In this document: positions 27,214-39,505 of the stretch, in pieces
Position numbering within the stretch: the stretch's first letter is position 1
Layout: every line of letters begins with the position of its first letter
NCBI GenBank assembly: GCA_023657425.1
Contig: JAGTJW010000001.1
Span: 1,116,001 to 1,180,000, forward strand
Direction: 5' to 3'
DNA length: 64,000 nt
From: Ideonella sp. WA131b
Lineage (GTDB): Bacteria > Pseudomonadota > Gammaproteobacteria > Burkholderiales > Burkholderiaceae_C
The notes under the pieces: model-generated
Databases searched by the model: none
What the model was told of the DNA's origin: nothing
What the model saw: the letters and a program-made list of their open reading frames with translations, nothing else
Translations under genes and position numbers: made by a program

Positions 27214-28905
27214 TCACGCCACGCCCAGCTTCTTGTTGATGTACCACTGCTGCGCGATCGACAGGATGTTGTTCGTCAGCCAGTACAGCACCAGGCCGGC
27301 GGGGAAGAAGAAGAACATGAAGCCGAAGGCCAGCGGCATGAACCACATCAGCTTGGCCTGCATCGGGTCGGTCGGGGCCGGGTTCAGCCACACCTGGAAC
27401 AGCGACGAGGCCGTCATCAGCACGGGCAGGATGAACCAGGGGTCGGGCTGGGCCAGGTCGTTGATCCACAGCACCCACGGCGCCTGGCGCATCTCCACAC
27501 TGCTCAGCAGCACCCAGTACAGCGCGATGAAGAAGGGCATCTGCACCAGGATGGGCAGGCAGCCGCCCAGCGGGTTGACCTTCTCCTCGCGGTAGATGCG
27601 CATCATCTCCTGCTGCATCTGCTGGGGCTTGTCCTTGTAGCGCTCGCGCAGCTCGTTCACCTTGGGCGCCACGGCCTTCATCTTGGCCATGCTGCGGTAG
27701 GCGCTGGCGTTGAGCCAGTAGAACGCGATCTTCAGCACCACCACCAGCGCGACGATGGCCCAGCCCCAGTTGCCCATCACGGAGTGCAGCTTGTCGAGCA
27801 GCCAGAACAGCGGCTTGGCCAGGACGGTGAACCAGCCATAGTCCTTGACGAGCTCCAGGCCCGGCGCCAGCGCGGCAAGCTTGTTCTCCTCTTGCGGGCC
27901 GGCAAAGAGCACGGCGTCGTGCGCCCGGGTGGCACCAGGGGCCACCTCGCCCAGCGGCTGCACCATGGCCACGGTGTAGTGGTTGTCGGCCACCTTGGCG
28001 GTGCGGAACTCGCGCGGGCCCGGCGTGTTCACCAGCCAGGCCGACGCGAAGTAGTGCTGCACCATCGCGATCCAGCCTTCGTTGGCGGCGCGCTCGTGGC
28101 TGGCGTCGCCCTTGGCGATGGCCTTGAACTCGACCTTCTGGAACTTCTTGGCCTCGGTGTAGACGGCCGGGCCGGTGAAGGTGAAGTAGAACGCGCTCTC
28201 GCCCTCGGGCGGGTTGCCGTCGCGGGCCAGCTGCAGGTACAGCTGCGGATTGATGGGCGCGGCACCCTGGTTGATGACCTCGTGGCGCACGTCCACGGTG
28301 TACTCGCCGCGTTTGAAGGTATAGGTCTTGGCCAGCTGCACGCCGTCGACCACGGGCGACTCGAAGCGCAGCGCGATCTCGTTCGAGCCCGGGACCAGCG
28401 TGCGCTCGCCGGGCATGGCCGTCATCGCCGTGAGGTGGTTGGGCAAGGGCAGGCCGGCCGTGCTGTTGACGAGGCCGGTCTGCGCCACGTACAGCCGCTT
28501 GGGGCTCTGCTCGAACAGCAGCACGTTGCGCGTGGCGTCTTTGTTGTCGCGGTGCGCCAGCAGCTCCAGGCGCACCAGGCTGCCGCCGAGGCTGTCGAAG
28601 CTGGCCTTGACGCGGTCGGTGGTGACGGTGACCAGCTCACTGCCCGGCGGCGTTGCGGCCGTCGGCACGGCGCCGGCCGGCGCGGTGGCGGCGGGTACGG
28701 CGCCCATGGTGGCCGGCGCCGGCACGGCCGCCGCTGAAGGGGCCGCAGGGGCCGTGCCGGCGGGGCCGCTGGCGGGCGTGGCGGCGGACCGCGTGGGCGA
28801 GCCGAACATCGTCGGCTGGCCGGTGTGGCGGTTCCAGGCGTCCCACAGCAGGACGAGCGACATCGTGAAGACCACCCACAGCAGGGTGCGGCGCATATCG
28901 GTCAT
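27214..28905 (-). CDS. yidC: membrane protein insertase YidC/Oxa1
   Basis: 563 residues from MTDMRRTLLWVVFTMSLVL; the open frame upstream overlaps yidD and is not family-like. TM1 at the N-terminus, an alanine/proline-rich linker, the large periplasmic P1 domain, then the conserved five-helix core (WGWAIVALVVVLKIAFYWLN; MRIYREEKVNPLGGCLPILV; VPVLMTASSLF-like helices) and a short basic tail. It inserts inner-membrane proteins with or without SecYEG. It lies ten bases after yidD in the rpmH-mnmE cluster. Confidence 0.97.
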   Translation of the reverse strand: MTDMRRTLLWVVFTMSLVLLWDAWNRHTGQPTMFGSPTRSAATPASGPAGTAPAAPSAAAVPAPATMGAVPAATAPAGAVPTAATPPGSELVTVTTDRVKASFDSLGGSLVRLELLAHRDNKDATRNVLLFEQSPKRLYVAQTGLVNSTAGLPLPNHLTAMTAMPGERTLVPGSNEIALRFESPVVDGVQLAKTYTFKRGEYTVDVRHEVINQGAAPINPQLYLQLARDGNPPEGESAFYFTFTGPAVYTEAKKFQKVEFKAIAKGDASHERAANEGWIAMVQHYFASAWLVNTPGPREFRTAKVADNHYTVAMVQPLGEVAPGATRAHDAVLFAGPQEENKLAALAPGLELVKDYGWFTVLAKPLFWLLDKLHSVMGNWGWAIVALVVVLKIAFYWLNASAYRSMAKMKAVAPKVNELRERYKDKPQQMQQEMMRIYREEKVNPLGGCLPILVQMPFFIALYWVLLSSVEMRQAPWVLWINDLAQPDPWFILPVLMTASSLFQVWLNPAPTDPMQAKLMWFMPLAFGFMFFFFPAGLVLYWLTNNILSIAQQWYINKKLGVA

Positions 28906-28915
28906 GGGTGGGCGA

Positions 28916-29233
28916 TCAGCGGGAGATTCGGGGCAGTTCGTCGGCGGCACGGGCTCCAAGCCCGAGGCGCGAGAAAAGGGCGGGTGGTGCGGGCGGTACG
29001 GGGTCGTGGCCGCCCTCGCACCAGGGGTGGCAACGCGCCAGGCGGGCGACCACCAGGTAGCTGCCGGCGGCCGCGCCATGGCGCTCCAGCGCCTGCAGCG
29101 CGTAGGCCGAGCAGCTGGGCTCGAAGCGGCAGCCGTTGCCGATCCAGGCCTTCAGCAACAGCCGGTAGGCGTGTACCGCACCGATCAGCAGCCGGCGCGG
29201 TAGGGCCCGGACGAAGGCGATGGCAGCGGGCAT
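28916..29233 (-). CDS. yidD: membrane protein insertion efficiency factor YidD
   Basis: 105 residues. Hallmarks: LIGAVHAYRLLLKAWIGNGC, RFEPSCSAYALQALERHG and RLARCHPWCEGGHDPVP, with the three conserved cysteines. A small membrane-associated protein that helps YidC-dependent insertion. Positioned between rnpA and yidC, as in most proteobacteria. Confidence 0.96.
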   Translation of the reverse strand: MPAAIAFVRALPRRLLIGAVHAYRLLLKAWIGNGCRFEPSCSAYALQALERHGAAAGSYLVVARLARCHPWCEGGHDPVPPAPPALFSRLGLGARAADELPRISR

Positions 29234-29251
29234 GGGGTCCGGGCGGCTGGC

Positions 29252-29686
29252 TCAGCGCGGCCGAGCGGCGGCCAGCAGCAAACGGTCGAGCTCGGCGCGC
29301 ACGGCCTCGGCCAGGGCCGTCGAGCGCGCCGATGGGTAGTCGGGCCGCGGGAACCCGGCGTGCAGCCTGAGCAGCCACAGGCCCTTGGGCAGGGCGGCGG
29401 CATGGCGGCGGAAACTGTCCCTCATCTGCCGCTTCAGCTGGTTGCGCGTGACCGCGCGGCGGGCCTGGCGCTTGGGCACCATGCAGCCCAGCCACTGCGA
29501 CCTTGGCATGTTATCCACATGTTCGGGCTGAACGCCGGGAACATCTGTGGACAACTCTGTGCCCCGCAGCCTTCCGCGGTGCGGCGCAACCGGCAGGGGC
29601 TCCGCATTCACGTGATGAACGGCGAAGTGAGCACTCCGCCCGCGCGAGCGCGTGGCGAGCAATCGTTCGAAGTCGGCCTTGTGCAC
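29252..29686 (-). CDS. rnpA: ribonuclease P protein component
   Basis: 144 residues, slightly long for RnpA because of an inserted loop near residues 25-60. The central signature RRAVTRNQLKRQMRDSFR holds the RNR motif that contacts the RNase P RNA. The start is a GTG; the usual basic N-terminal stub is short here (MHKADFERLL). It matures the 5' ends of tRNAs. It lies between rpmH and yidD. A DnaA-box-like TTATCCACA falls within the coding sequence at 29511. Confidence 0.93.
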   Translation of the reverse strand: MHKADFERLLATRSRGRSAHFAVHHVNAEPLPVAPHRGRLRGTELSTDVPGVQPEHVDNMPRSQWLGCMVPKRQARRAVTRNQLKRQMRDSFRRHAAALPKGLWLLRLHAGFPRPDYPSARSTALAEAVRAELDRLLLAAARPR

Positions 29687-29759
29687 AAGGCAGCGGCGCG
29701 GCGGGTGTGGGCAGCGTGTGGCAAGGGCTGGCGGCCCGCGGGCGACCGGCTGGCCCGGC

Positions 29760-29894
29760 TCAGACGCCCAGGCGCTTGCGGCCCTTGGCGCGGCGGGCGT
29801 TCAGCACGGCGCGGCCACCGCGGGACTTCATGCGCACGAGGAAACCGTGCGTGCGGGCGCGGCGGATCTTGGACGGCTGGTAGGTGCGCTTCAT
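29760..29894 (-). CDS. rpmH: 50S ribosomal protein L34
   Basis: 44 residues beginning [18 protein letters not shown] and ending [11 protein letters not shown], the universal L34 sequence pattern. First gene of the minus-strand cluster, diverging from dnaA across about 208 bases. Confidence 0.98.
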   Translation of the reverse strand: MKRTYQPSKIRRARTHGFLVRMKSRGGRAVLNARRAKGRKRLGV

Positions 29895-30102
29895 GGCAGA
29901 CCTGTAGGGTTGGTGTGGCCTTGAAGGCCTGGTTGCGGGCGAATTCGGGAAACCCACGATTACAGCAAAAATGCCCTTTCCGGTCAAACACTTGCGCATC
30001 AACTGCTGCAGTCCGGCGGGGATTGACAGCCGCGCGAAGGTTGTGGATAACCGCGGTCCGCCGGCCGTGAGGGATGCCTTGGCCGGTGGCTCCCAAAAGA
30101 AC
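29895..30102. promoter_or_regulatory. oriC: rpmH-dnaA divergent region, likely part of oriC
   Basis: The gap between rpmH and dnaA has a locally AT-richer stretch (about 29940-29990) and a perfect DnaA box, TGTGGATAA, at 30042-30050 flanked by GGT and CCG. Further boxes lie nearby: TTATCCACA at 29511-29519, TGTGGACAA at 29546-29554 and TTGTCCACA at 31632-31640 after dnaA. The rpmH-dnaA gap is a usual origin position in proteobacteria; the number of boxes seen is modest, so the exact origin limits are uncertain. Confidence 0.55.
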
Positions 30103-31551
30103 ATGTCCACAATGACGTCTGATCTCTGGCAGCGTGCCTGCGAGCGCCTCGCGCTCGAACTGCCTGAACAACAATTCACCACCTGGATCCGGCCGCTGGC
30201 CAGCGCCGTGAGCGTGAGCCCGCCAGCGCCCGCCGACGGGGGCACCGAAGCCAGCCCGATCACGGTTTCGGTGCGGGTGGCCAACCGTTTCAAGCTGGAC
30301 TGGATCCGCGCCCAGTACGCCGCCCGCCTGGAGACCGCGCTGTGCGAGGTGGCCGGCGCCGCCGTGAGGCTGGAGCTGTCGGTGGCGCCGCAGCGCGCAG
30401 AGGCCCCGGCGATGCCATTGCGCCGCACCCAGCCCCTGGCGGCCTCCACGCTGGCCCTCGACGCGCTGGCCCTGGGCGACGGCCTGCGCGCGGCCGAGTC
30501 ACCGCCGCCGGCCCGCCCGCTGCCCGCCAGCACCCACCGCCTGAACACCGCGCTGACCTTCGACACCCTGGTGGCCGGCCGCGCCAACCAGATGGCGCGC
30601 ACGGCTGCGCTGCACGTCGCCGGGGCGCCGGGGGCCATGTACAACCCCCTGTTCATCTACGGGGGCGTCGGCCTGGGCAAGACGCACCTGGTGCACGCCG
30701 TGGGCAACGCGCTGCTCAAGGACCGCCCGGACGCGCGTGTGCTGTACCTGCATGCCGAGCAGTTCATTTCCGACGTCGTCAAGAACTACCAGCGCAAGAC
30801 CTTCGACGAACTCAAGGCCAAGTACCACGGGCTCGATCTGCTGCTGATCGACGACGTGCAGTTCTTCGCCGGCAAGGACCGCACGCAGGAGGAGTTCTTC
30901 AACGCCTTCGAGGCCCTGCTGTCGAAGAAGGCCCACATCATCATGACCAGCGACACCTACCCCAAGGGCCTGGTCGACATCGACGAACGCCTCACCAGCC
31001 GCTTCGACAGCGGCCTGACGGTGGCCATCGAGCCGCCCGAGCTCGAGATGCGCGTGGCCATCCTGCAGCGCAAGGCGCTGGCCGAGGGCAGCGAGATGCC
31101 CGAGGACGTGGCCTTCTTCATCGCCAAGAACGTGCGGGCCAACGTGCGCGAACTCGAAGGCGCGCTGCGCAAGGTGCTGGCCTACAGCCGCTTCAGCCAC
31201 AAGGACATCAACATCGCCCTGGCCCGCGAGGCGCTGCGCGACCTGCTGTCCATCCAGAACCGGCAGATCGGGGTGGAGAACATCCAGAAGACCGTCGCCG
31301 ATTTCTACAAGATCAAGGTCGCCGACATGTACAGCAAGAAGCGGCCGGCCTCGATCGCACGGCCGCGGCAGATCGCCATGTACCTGGCCAAGGAGCTGAC
31401 GAAGAAGAGCCTGCCCGAGATCGGTGAGCTCTTCGGGGGCCGCGACCACACCACGGTGCTGCACGCGGTGCGCAAGATCGGCGCCGAGCGCAGCACCAAC
31501 ACCGAGCTCAACCAGCAGCTGCATGTGCTGGAGCAGACGCTGAAGGGGTGA
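30103..31551 (+). CDS. dnaA: chromosomal replication initiator DnaA
   Basis: 482 residues from [20 protein letters not shown]; a second ATG three codons on is possible. Domain I, a proline/alanine-rich linker (domain II, about 85-150), then the AAA+ domain with GGVGLGKTH at 187-195 and LLLIDDVQF near 245-253. The C-terminal DNA-binding domain carries the signature [15 protein letters not shown]. It binds DnaA boxes and opens the origin. A DnaA box at 30042 lies in the promoter region, consistent with autoregulation. Confidence 0.98.
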   Translation: MSTMTSDLWQRACERLALELPEQQFTTWIRPLASAVSVSPPAPADGGTEASPITVSVRVANRFKLDWIRAQYAARLETALCEVAGAAVRLELSVAPQRAEAPAMPLRRTQPLAASTLALDALALGDGLRAAESPPPARPLPASTHRLNTALTFDTLVAGRANQMARTAALHVAGAPGAMYNPLFIYGGVGLGKTHLVHAVGNALLKDRPDARVLYLHAEQFISDVVKNYQRKTFDELKAKYHGLDLLLIDDVQFFAGKDRTQEEFFNAFEALLSKKAHIIMTSDTYPKGLVDIDERLTSRFDSGLTVAIEPPELEMRVAILQRKALAEGSEMPEDVAFFIAKNVRANVRELEGALRKVLAYSRFSHKDINIALAREALRDLLSIQNRQIGVENIQKTVADFYKIKVADMYSKKRPASIARPRQIAMYLAKELTKKSLPEIGELFGGRDHTTVLHAVRKIGAERSTNTELNQQLHVLEQTLKG

Positions 31552-31631
31552 ATGGGTGAATGGGACGGGGGCCGTTGGGTGGCCTCTTCGGTGGGCAGAA
31601 GGCTGTGGGCAAGATTCGAACAAGTCCGGTG

Positions 31632-31640
31632 TTGTCCACA
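31632..31640 (+). promoter_or_regulatory. DnaA box in the dnaA-dnaN gap
   Basis: TTGTCCACA, one base from the consensus TTATCCACA, in the 260-base gap between dnaA and dnaN (31552-31811). The rest of the gap holds no gene; a purine-rich GAGAGAGGAAAG just before dnaN is its ribosome-binding region. Confidence 0.5.
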
Positions 31641-31811
31641 GCGCGCCGCAACGCGTTGATGATGTCCCCAAAGCCGGCCCGCCGACCAGGGGCCGCACAC
31701 ACAGGGTTCGCCGGCAGCTAAAGCATTGCCGGATAAGGCGAAAATAGCCTTGTCCCCAGGTTCGGTGGCGCTCTATCTACTGCTACCAGAGAAAAAGAGA
31801 GAGGAAAGCCC

Positions 31812-32921
31812 ATGATCGTTCTCAAGGCTGCGCAAGCGAACGTGCTGGACGCCCTGCAGGCCGTGGCCGGCATCGTGGAGCGGCGGCACACACTGCCCAT
31901 CCTGGCCAACGTGCTGATGCGCAAGAACGGATCCTCGGTGGAGTTCACCACCAGCGATCTCGAGATCCAGGTGCGCACCACGGCCGAACTCGGCGGCGAC
32001 GCAGGGCCTCTGGCCATCACGGTGGGCGCCCGCAAGCTGATCGACATCCTCAAGAGCCTGCCGGCCGACCAGGTCGTCACGCTGTCCAGCAACCAGAACA
32101 AGCTCACACTGTCGGGCGGCAAGAGCCGCTTCACGCTGCAGACGCTGCCGGCGGATGACTTTCCGCTCGTCAACGAGAGCGTGGACTTCGGGCCGACCTT
32201 CTCGGTGCCCATGAAGACGCTGAAGGGTCTGATCAACCAGGTGCACTTCGCGATGGCGGTGCATGACATCCGCTACTACCTCAACGGCATCCTGTTCATC
32301 GCCGAGGGCAAGACGCTCACCCTGGTGGCCACCGACGGCCACCGCCTGGCGATGGCGCAGAACCCGCTCGAGGCCGAGGTGCCAAGCAAGCAGGAGGTGA
32401 TCCTGCCGCGCAAGACGGTGCTGGAGCTGCAGCGACTGCTGAAGGACGAAGACGCCGCCATCGAGATGCGCTTCGCCAGCAACCAGGCCAAGTTTCAGTT
32501 TGCGGGGCTGGAGTTCGTGACCAAGCTCGTCGAGGGCAAGTTCCCCGACTACAACCGCGTCATCCCCAAGAATCACAAGAACAGTGTTGTGCTCGGACGC
32601 GCGCCGCTGCTGGCCAGCCTGCAGCGCGCCGCCATCCTGACGAGCGAGAAGTTCAAGGGCGTGCGCGTGAACATCGAGCCTGGGCTGCTGAAGATCGCCA
32701 GCAGCAACGCCGAGCAGGAAGAGGCCAAGGAAGAGATCGAGGTCGACTATGCCGGCGACCCGATCGAGATCGGCTTCAACGTCAGCTACCTGATCGACGC
32801 GCTGGCCAACAGCGCGCACGAGATGGTCAAGCTGGAACTGCAGGACGGCGCGGCCAGCGCGCTGTTCAGCCTGCCGGAGCAGCCGGGGTTCAAGTACGTG
32901 GTCATGCCCATGCGCATCTAG
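31812..32921 (+). CDS. dnaN: DNA polymerase III sliding clamp, beta subunit
   Basis: 369 residues, the standard clamp length, opening MIVLKAAQANVLDALQAVAG and closing with the conserved QPGFKYVVMPMRI, which forms part of the binding pocket for partner proteins. Three similar clamp domains are evident. It tethers the polymerase to DNA. Second gene of dnaA-dnaN-gyrB. Confidence 0.98.
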   Translation: MIVLKAAQANVLDALQAVAGIVERRHTLPILANVLMRKNGSSVEFTTSDLEIQVRTTAELGGDAGPLAITVGARKLIDILKSLPADQVVTLSSNQNKLTLSGGKSRFTLQTLPADDFPLVNESVDFGPTFSVPMKTLKGLINQVHFAMAVHDIRYYLNGILFIAEGKTLTLVATDGHRLAMAQNPLEAEVPSKQEVILPRKTVLELQRLLKDEDAAIEMRFASNQAKFQFAGLEFVTKLVEGKFPDYNRVIPKNHKNSVVLGRAPLLASLQRAAILTSEKFKGVRVNIEPGLLKIASSNAEQEEAKEEIEVDYAGDPIEIGFNVSYLIDALANSAHEMVKLELQDGAASALFSLPEQPGFKYVVMPMRI

Positions 32922-32959
32922 CACCGCCGGCCACCCACCCCAGCAGACGGCGGGCCTAG

Positions 32960-35578
<2,619 letters not shown>

Positions 35579-36053
35579 GCGCAGCCGTTCGTTCGGCGCA
35601 ATAGTTGTTGAGACTCGCGCAGAAGTAATGAGACTGGCGCGCAGGAGTTGGTGAGACTGGACGGCGGCTTACCTAGGAAGCGTGGCTTCCGGGGTTCAAG
35701 TTGTGTGCGGGCCATGCTGTGGTGCGAGGGGCAGCCATGCAGCGGTTGCGGTCCGTCGCCACCAGCTGCCCCAATTCACACTGCCTGGCACCAAGCGGCC
35801 GTTGGGCTGTACGACCACCGTCATGTCGAGCGGCCGCTGTCCGAGGTGCAGCGGTCATGGGCCCCTGGTGAGACAGCTCGCTGGGCCGACGACCGCTTCT
35901 GCAAGGCTCGAACCGGTAGTACCGACCCTTAGCCGCGCGGGACGCATTCACAAACCTGTCGTTCAGTTGCCGTCCATTGCCACAGTGGACCCAGTGACCT
36001 GCCGACTCGCAATCGAGCAGGTCAAGACAAAGCGTCGACGAGGCAGCGCCTAG
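35579..36053. other. intergenic region after gyrB, repeat-bearing
   Basis: No gene is supported. It contains the first copy of a 45-bp repeat (35604-35648), followed by sequence with no detected coding or structural signal up to the EVE gene stop. Confidence 0.5.
35604..35648 (+). repeat. 45-bp repeat, copy 1 (insertion-sequence-end-like)
   Basis: Begins GTTGTTGAGACTCGCGCAGA and ends CGCGCAGGAGT. It matches 37970-38014 at 44 of 45 bases in the same orientation. Within it TGAGACTCGCGCAGAAG and TGAGACTGGCGCGCAGGAG are related subunits about 21 bases apart, like the multiple terminal repeats of IS21-type elements. No transposase gene lies nearby. Confidence 0.7.
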
Positions 36054-36482
36054 TCAAGCGCCAACGGGCACTCGCATGGCTGAGGAAATGATGTCCATAT
36101 CTGGCCCACTGATCGCAAACAGCCCGAAGCGAAATTGGTATCCCCAGTTGCGAACCCCTGACGAGAATTCGAGCCTGTTGAGCAAGGGCTGGATCGGCGT
36201 TTCGATGGCCTCGAACCACGTCACGTTCCGCCGAAACGGACGGAAGCCGCCCCCCATGTCGAACTCATAGGGCTCGCCCGCCTGAACCACGCCAATTGCC
36301 GTGAAGGATTGCAACTTGTCCTTGCCGCGGAAAGCTGAGCAAGGCGAGTAGTACACAACGCGATCTCCGGGGTGAACTCGGCGCAGCGGAGCCGCCTTGC
36401 CGTGACAAACCTGCATGAAGCCAGTTTCGCGGCCGTAGGCTACGTGTTCGGCCGATGCCACCGCAACCCAATTGGCGCTCAT
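36054..36482 (-). CDS. EVE-domain protein
   Basis: 142 residues from [19 protein letters not shown]; the longer frame upstream has no family support. The EVE (UPF0310) pattern is clear: [40 protein letters not shown] and [22 protein letters not shown] domains share the PUA/YTH fold and bind modified bases in RNA or DNA; they occur in defence genes but also alone, as here. The gene is on the minus strand after the VOC protein and lies between copies of a 45-bp repeat. Confidence 0.88.
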   Translation of the reverse strand: MSANWVAVASAEHVAYGRETGFMQVCHGKAAPLRRVHPGDRVVYYSPCSAFRGKDKLQSFTAIGVVQAGEPYEFDMGGGFRPFRRNVTWFEAIETPIQPLLNRLEFSSGVRNWGYQFRFGLFAISGPDMDIISSAMRVPVGA

Positions 36483-36537
36483 CGCGCACTCCCCGCTGCC
36501 CACTGCGGCTTCTCGGCAGGCGGGTGGCCACTGGGCC

Positions 36538-36906
36538 TCATGCGGCACCCGGCGCAAAGACGCGCAGACGGTGGCCGTCCGGATCGAGCGCGACGAAGGT
36601 GAAACCGAAGTCCATGCCTGCCGGCCTTTGCGCAATCTTCAGGCCCTTTGCGCTCCAGGCGGCGTGCATGGACTTGACCGTTTCCAAACCGTTCACCGCG
36701 AACGCGATTTCTGCACCCCCCACCGCGGTGGCCGCCGGCTCGACTGTGTGCGCAGCCCACAGCCCCAGCATCGTGCCGGAGTCCAGCGCAAACAGCGCGA
36801 AGGTTGGGGACGCTTCCGCCGGCGCCTTGCCGAGCAGGTCGGCATAGAACACGACGCTGTCAGTCGGGCTCTTCACATAGAGGATGACAAAGTTCGGATC
36901 GGACAT
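36538..36906 (-). CDS. VOC-family (glyoxalase/bleomycin resistance fold) protein
   Basis: 122 residues with the paired beta-alpha-beta-beta-beta units of the VOC fold: [20 protein letters not shown] then [11 protein letters not shown], and the closing [19 protein letters not shown]. Such proteins are metal-dependent enzymes or drug-binding proteins; the substrate cannot be read from the sequence. It follows a WYL-domain regulator gene on the same strand (103-base gap), a common pairing, so it is probably controlled by it. Confidence 0.88.
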   Translation of the reverse strand: MSDPNFVILYVKSPTDSVVFYADLLGKAPAEASPTFALFALDSGTMLGLWAAHTVEPAATAVGGAEIAFAVNGLETVKSMHAAWSAKGLKIAQRPAGMDFGFTFVALDPDGHRLRVFAPGAA

Positions 36907-37009
36907 GGGGCTTTCCTTGAGCTGGGGTGGCGAACTGCTTCGTTCGGTGCGCTCATCCTAGGAACAACCCATGTCAATTTCTGGCAGCAGTTGATCGTCG
37001 GGTTGTCCT

Positions 37010-37699
37010 CTATCGTTCAGGGATGCCTTCCTGCTCCCGCCACTCCTTCATCATGGCTTGGCGACGACGCGGATAACGGACGCCTGACAGCGTCAGGCTC
37101 ATGATCCGGTCGGTGCGGAAGTGCCTGATGGACAGGCGCAACTCACACCAGCCGACAACCACGCGGGCGCGGTCGAAGTACCCGAGGGCAAAAGGCCAGA
37201 TGGTGCGCAAGCTGTCATTGGCGGCAGCGTCCCGGTAGCGGATTTCGAGTTTGTGTTCGGTTCGAATTGCGTTTCGGATTGTCGCCACCTCGACATCGCC
37301 AGCGGCGATAGGCGCGCCCGGGCCGACGAGCAAGGCTGAAGTCTCCAATTCGTGGCGAAGATCGTTCGGCAGCACGGCGGCAATCTTGGCCATTGCATCG
37401 CGTGCCGCAGCGGCCAGGCGTTCGTCGCCGCGGTCTGCGACCCACCGCGACCCCAGCACCAGGGCCTCGACCTCGTCAGCGGAGAACATCAGCGGCGGCA
37501 GGGTGAAGCCGGGCTTCATCACGTAGCCCAGACCCGGCGCGCCGTCTATGCAAGCGCCCTGCGATTGGAGGGTTGCGATGTCGCGATACAAGGTCCGAAG
37601 GCTGATGCCCAACTCAAGCGCGATGGCTGAGCCGCTGACCGCTTGGCGGTGTCGACGAAGCAGCTGGAGCAAATCGAGCAGTCGTTCGGAGCGTGACAT
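37010..37699 (-). CDS. YafY-type transcriptional regulator (HTH plus WYL)
   Basis: 229 residues from MSRSERLLDLLQLLRRHRQA. N-terminal HTH_11: SGSAIALELGISLRTLYRDI then ATLQSQGACIDG. The WYL domain follows, with YFDRARVVVGWCELRLSIRH and FRTDRI. WYL regulators sense nucleotides or other ligands and usually control adjacent genes, here the VOC protein and perhaps the EVE gene. No clear operator was found. Confidence 0.9.
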   Translation of the reverse strand: MSRSERLLDLLQLLRRHRQAVSGSAIALELGISLRTLYRDIATLQSQGACIDGAPGLGYVMKPGFTLPPLMFSADEVEALVLGSRWVADRGDERLAAAARDAMAKIAAVLPNDLRHELETSALLVGPGAPIAAGDVEVATIRNAIRTEHKLEIRYRDAAANDSLRTIWPFALGYFDRARVVVGWCELRLSIRHFRTDRIMSLTLSGVRYPRRRQAMMKEWREQEGIPER

Positions 37700-37825
37700 G
37701 GGTGGGTCTGGGTGCAGCCGCACTCTGCGGACCTTTCTTCATGCTAAGCGTACCTGCACCCACGCCCCAAACCGGCAAGGCCAGTGCATGCCGGGTATGG
37801 ATGCCCGGAGTGCTTGGTGCAGGAA

Positions 37826-37860
37826 CTTCTGCGCGACTGCGCGCCAGTCTCGTTAACTGC
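37826..37860 (-). repeat. inverted, rearranged copy of the 45-bp repeat
   Basis: On the minus strand: GTTAACGAGACTGGCGCGCA then GTCGCGCAGAAG. It shares the subunits TAAYGAGACTGGCGCGCAG and CGCGCAGAAG with the copies at 35604 and 37970, but in another order. With 35604 it could form inverted ends around the 2.2-kb EVE-VOC-WYL segment. Confidence 0.55.
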
Positions 37861-37969
37861 TGCAGCCTTCCTGATCCACCTGTTGCGCGTAGAGTGGAGC
37901 TTTGGAGGTAACCGAGTGGCCATCCTGTTTCAGCAATTGCTGCGCCCGACGTGGGCGATGCGCGCCATG

Positions 37970-38014
37970 GTTGTTGAGACTCGCGCAGAAGCAATGAGAC
38001 TGGCGCGCAGGAGT
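37970..38014 (+). repeat. 45-bp repeat, copy 2
   Basis: Identical to 35604-35648 except one base (AGAAGC in place of AGAAGT). Both copies are followed after a few bases by TGAGAC, so the similarity extends a little beyond 45 bp. Confidence 0.7.
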
Positions 38015-38317
38015 GGCTGAGACACCGCCCGGACTGCAATGAAGGTCTGAATGGCGGTTGTTCGTCCGGGCCAAAACGAAGCGGCTTGACCGCCCTTGCA
38101 GACGGTCTTCAGAACCCGAAGGTGACAGACCGGCTGGACGGGATGGTTTGCAGCAACGCCGGAAGATGCAACTCCCAGGTGAGCGGCGTGCACTTCTTGT
38201 CCATGGCGTCACGCGTCACGCCTCAGAGGGCGTGCCTTTGCGGGCTGATCGCCCACGGAAACTGCTGTCGGGGCGCCGCTGTCGTGGCGTCACTCCATCG
38301 GCGGGCCGCTCGGGCCT

Positions 38318-39505
38318 TCAGCGCAGGGCGGTTTCGGGCTGCGGCGCGAACTCCGCGCGGATCGCTGCGCCGTGGGCATCGAGCGCGGGTGCGGCCGCGA
38401 AGGTGTCGCCGTCCCACTCCGTGCCCCAGGGCGCTGCGGGTACCTCGACCACGTGGCCGCCCACCGGCATGCGCCGGGTGCGCAACTGCGGGTGAGCGAT
38501 CAGGTCGTGCACGGCGTTGACGTGGCCGTAGGCCGTCTGCGCCGCGGTCAGGCGGTCGACGAGGTCACCGCTGGGCAAGGCCCCGAAAACCTCGGCCGTG
38601 ACGCCATCGACGAAGTCGCGGTGAGCCACGCGCGCGGCGTTGCCGGCGCAGCGCGGGTCCTGAAGCAACTCGGGCCGGCGCAGCACCAGGCGGCAGAAGT
38701 CGGCCCACTCGCGCTCGTTCTGGATCGAGATCACGATGTCGCGGCCGTCGCCGCAGGTGAAGGCGCCGTAGGGGGCGATCGTCGGGTGCTTCAGGCCCAC
38801 GCGGTCGGGCGGGCGCCCGCCGTAGCGCGTCTGCAGATAGGGCACCGCCATCAACTCGGCGGCCGAGCCGAACAGCGACACCTTGACGGCTGAGCCGCGC
38901 CCCGTGCGACCGCGCTGGATCAGCGCCTGCTGGATGCCGATCAGTGCATTCAGCCCCGCGTTGATGTCGCACAGCGAGACGCCGATGCGTCCGAGTGAAT
39001 CCACGCCCTGCCCCGGGGGGCCGCTCACCGAGATCAGGCCGCTCTCGGCCTGCACCAGCAGGTCGTAGGCCTTCAGGTCGAACAGCCGACCCTCGTCGCC
39101 GTAGCCGCTGATGTCGCAGGTGATCAGGCGCGGGTGGCGTTCGCGCAGCGCCGCCGAACCCAGGCCCAGCCGTTCCGCCGCGCCGGGTGCCAGGTTCTGG
39201 ATGAACACGTCGGCGGTCGCCAGCATGTTCTGAAGCAGGGCCAGGTCGGCGGGCTGCTTGACGTCCAGCGCAATCGACTCCTTGCCCCGGTTGATCCACA
39301 CCCAGTACGACGACTCGCCGTGCACCGTGCGGTCGTAGCCGCGTGCGAAGTCGCCTTCACGGCGCTCGATCTTGATCACACGCGCACCCGCATCGGCCAG
39401 CCGGCTGCTGCAGTAGGGCGCCGCCACGGCTTGTTCCAGCGCCACGACGAGCAGGCCCTGCAACGGCCGCTGCGCTGGCGACAGATTGGGGTCTGCGTTG
39501 GACAT
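38318..39505 (-). CDS. CaiB/BaiF (family III) CoA-transferase
   Basis: 395 residues from MSNADPNLSPAQRPLQGLLV; typical length. The family III opening is present (VALEQAVAAPYCSSRLADAG; ARVIKIERREGDFARGYD), then WVWINRGKESIALDVK and DVFIQNLAPGAAERLGLG. These enzymes move CoA between carboxylic acids through an aspartyl-CoA intermediate. It is transcribed divergently from the SDR-GST-SnoaL-GST genes, with a 281-base gap (39506-39786) that should hold both promoters. Likely part of the same catabolic pathway; the substrate is unknown. Confidence 0.92.
   Translation of the reverse strand: MSNADPNLSPAQRPLQGLLVVALEQAVAAPYCSSRLADAGARVIKIERREGDFARGYDRTVHGESSYWVWINRGKESIALDVKQPADLALLQNMLATADVFIQNLAPGAAERLGLGSAALRERHPRLITCDISGYGDEGRLFDLKAYDLLVQAESGLISVSGPPGQGVDSLGRIGVSLCDINAGLNALIGIQQALIQRGRTGRGSAVKVSLFGSAAELMAVPYLQTRYGGRPPDRVGLKHPTIAPYGAFTCGDGRDIVISIQNEREWADFCRLVLRRPELLQDPRCAGNAARVAHRDFVDGVTAEVFGALPSGDLVDRLTAAQTAYGHVNAVHDLIAHPQLRTRRMPVGGHVVEVPAAPWGTEWDGDTFAAAPALDAHGAAIRAEFAPQPETALR

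Larger units (their letters stand above)
37700..38317. other. intergenic region carrying repeat copies
   Basis: No gene supported. Contains an inverted copy of the 35604 repeat family at 37826-37860 and a direct copy at 37970-38014. The 303 bases after 38014 show no recognisable feature. Confidence 0.5.
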
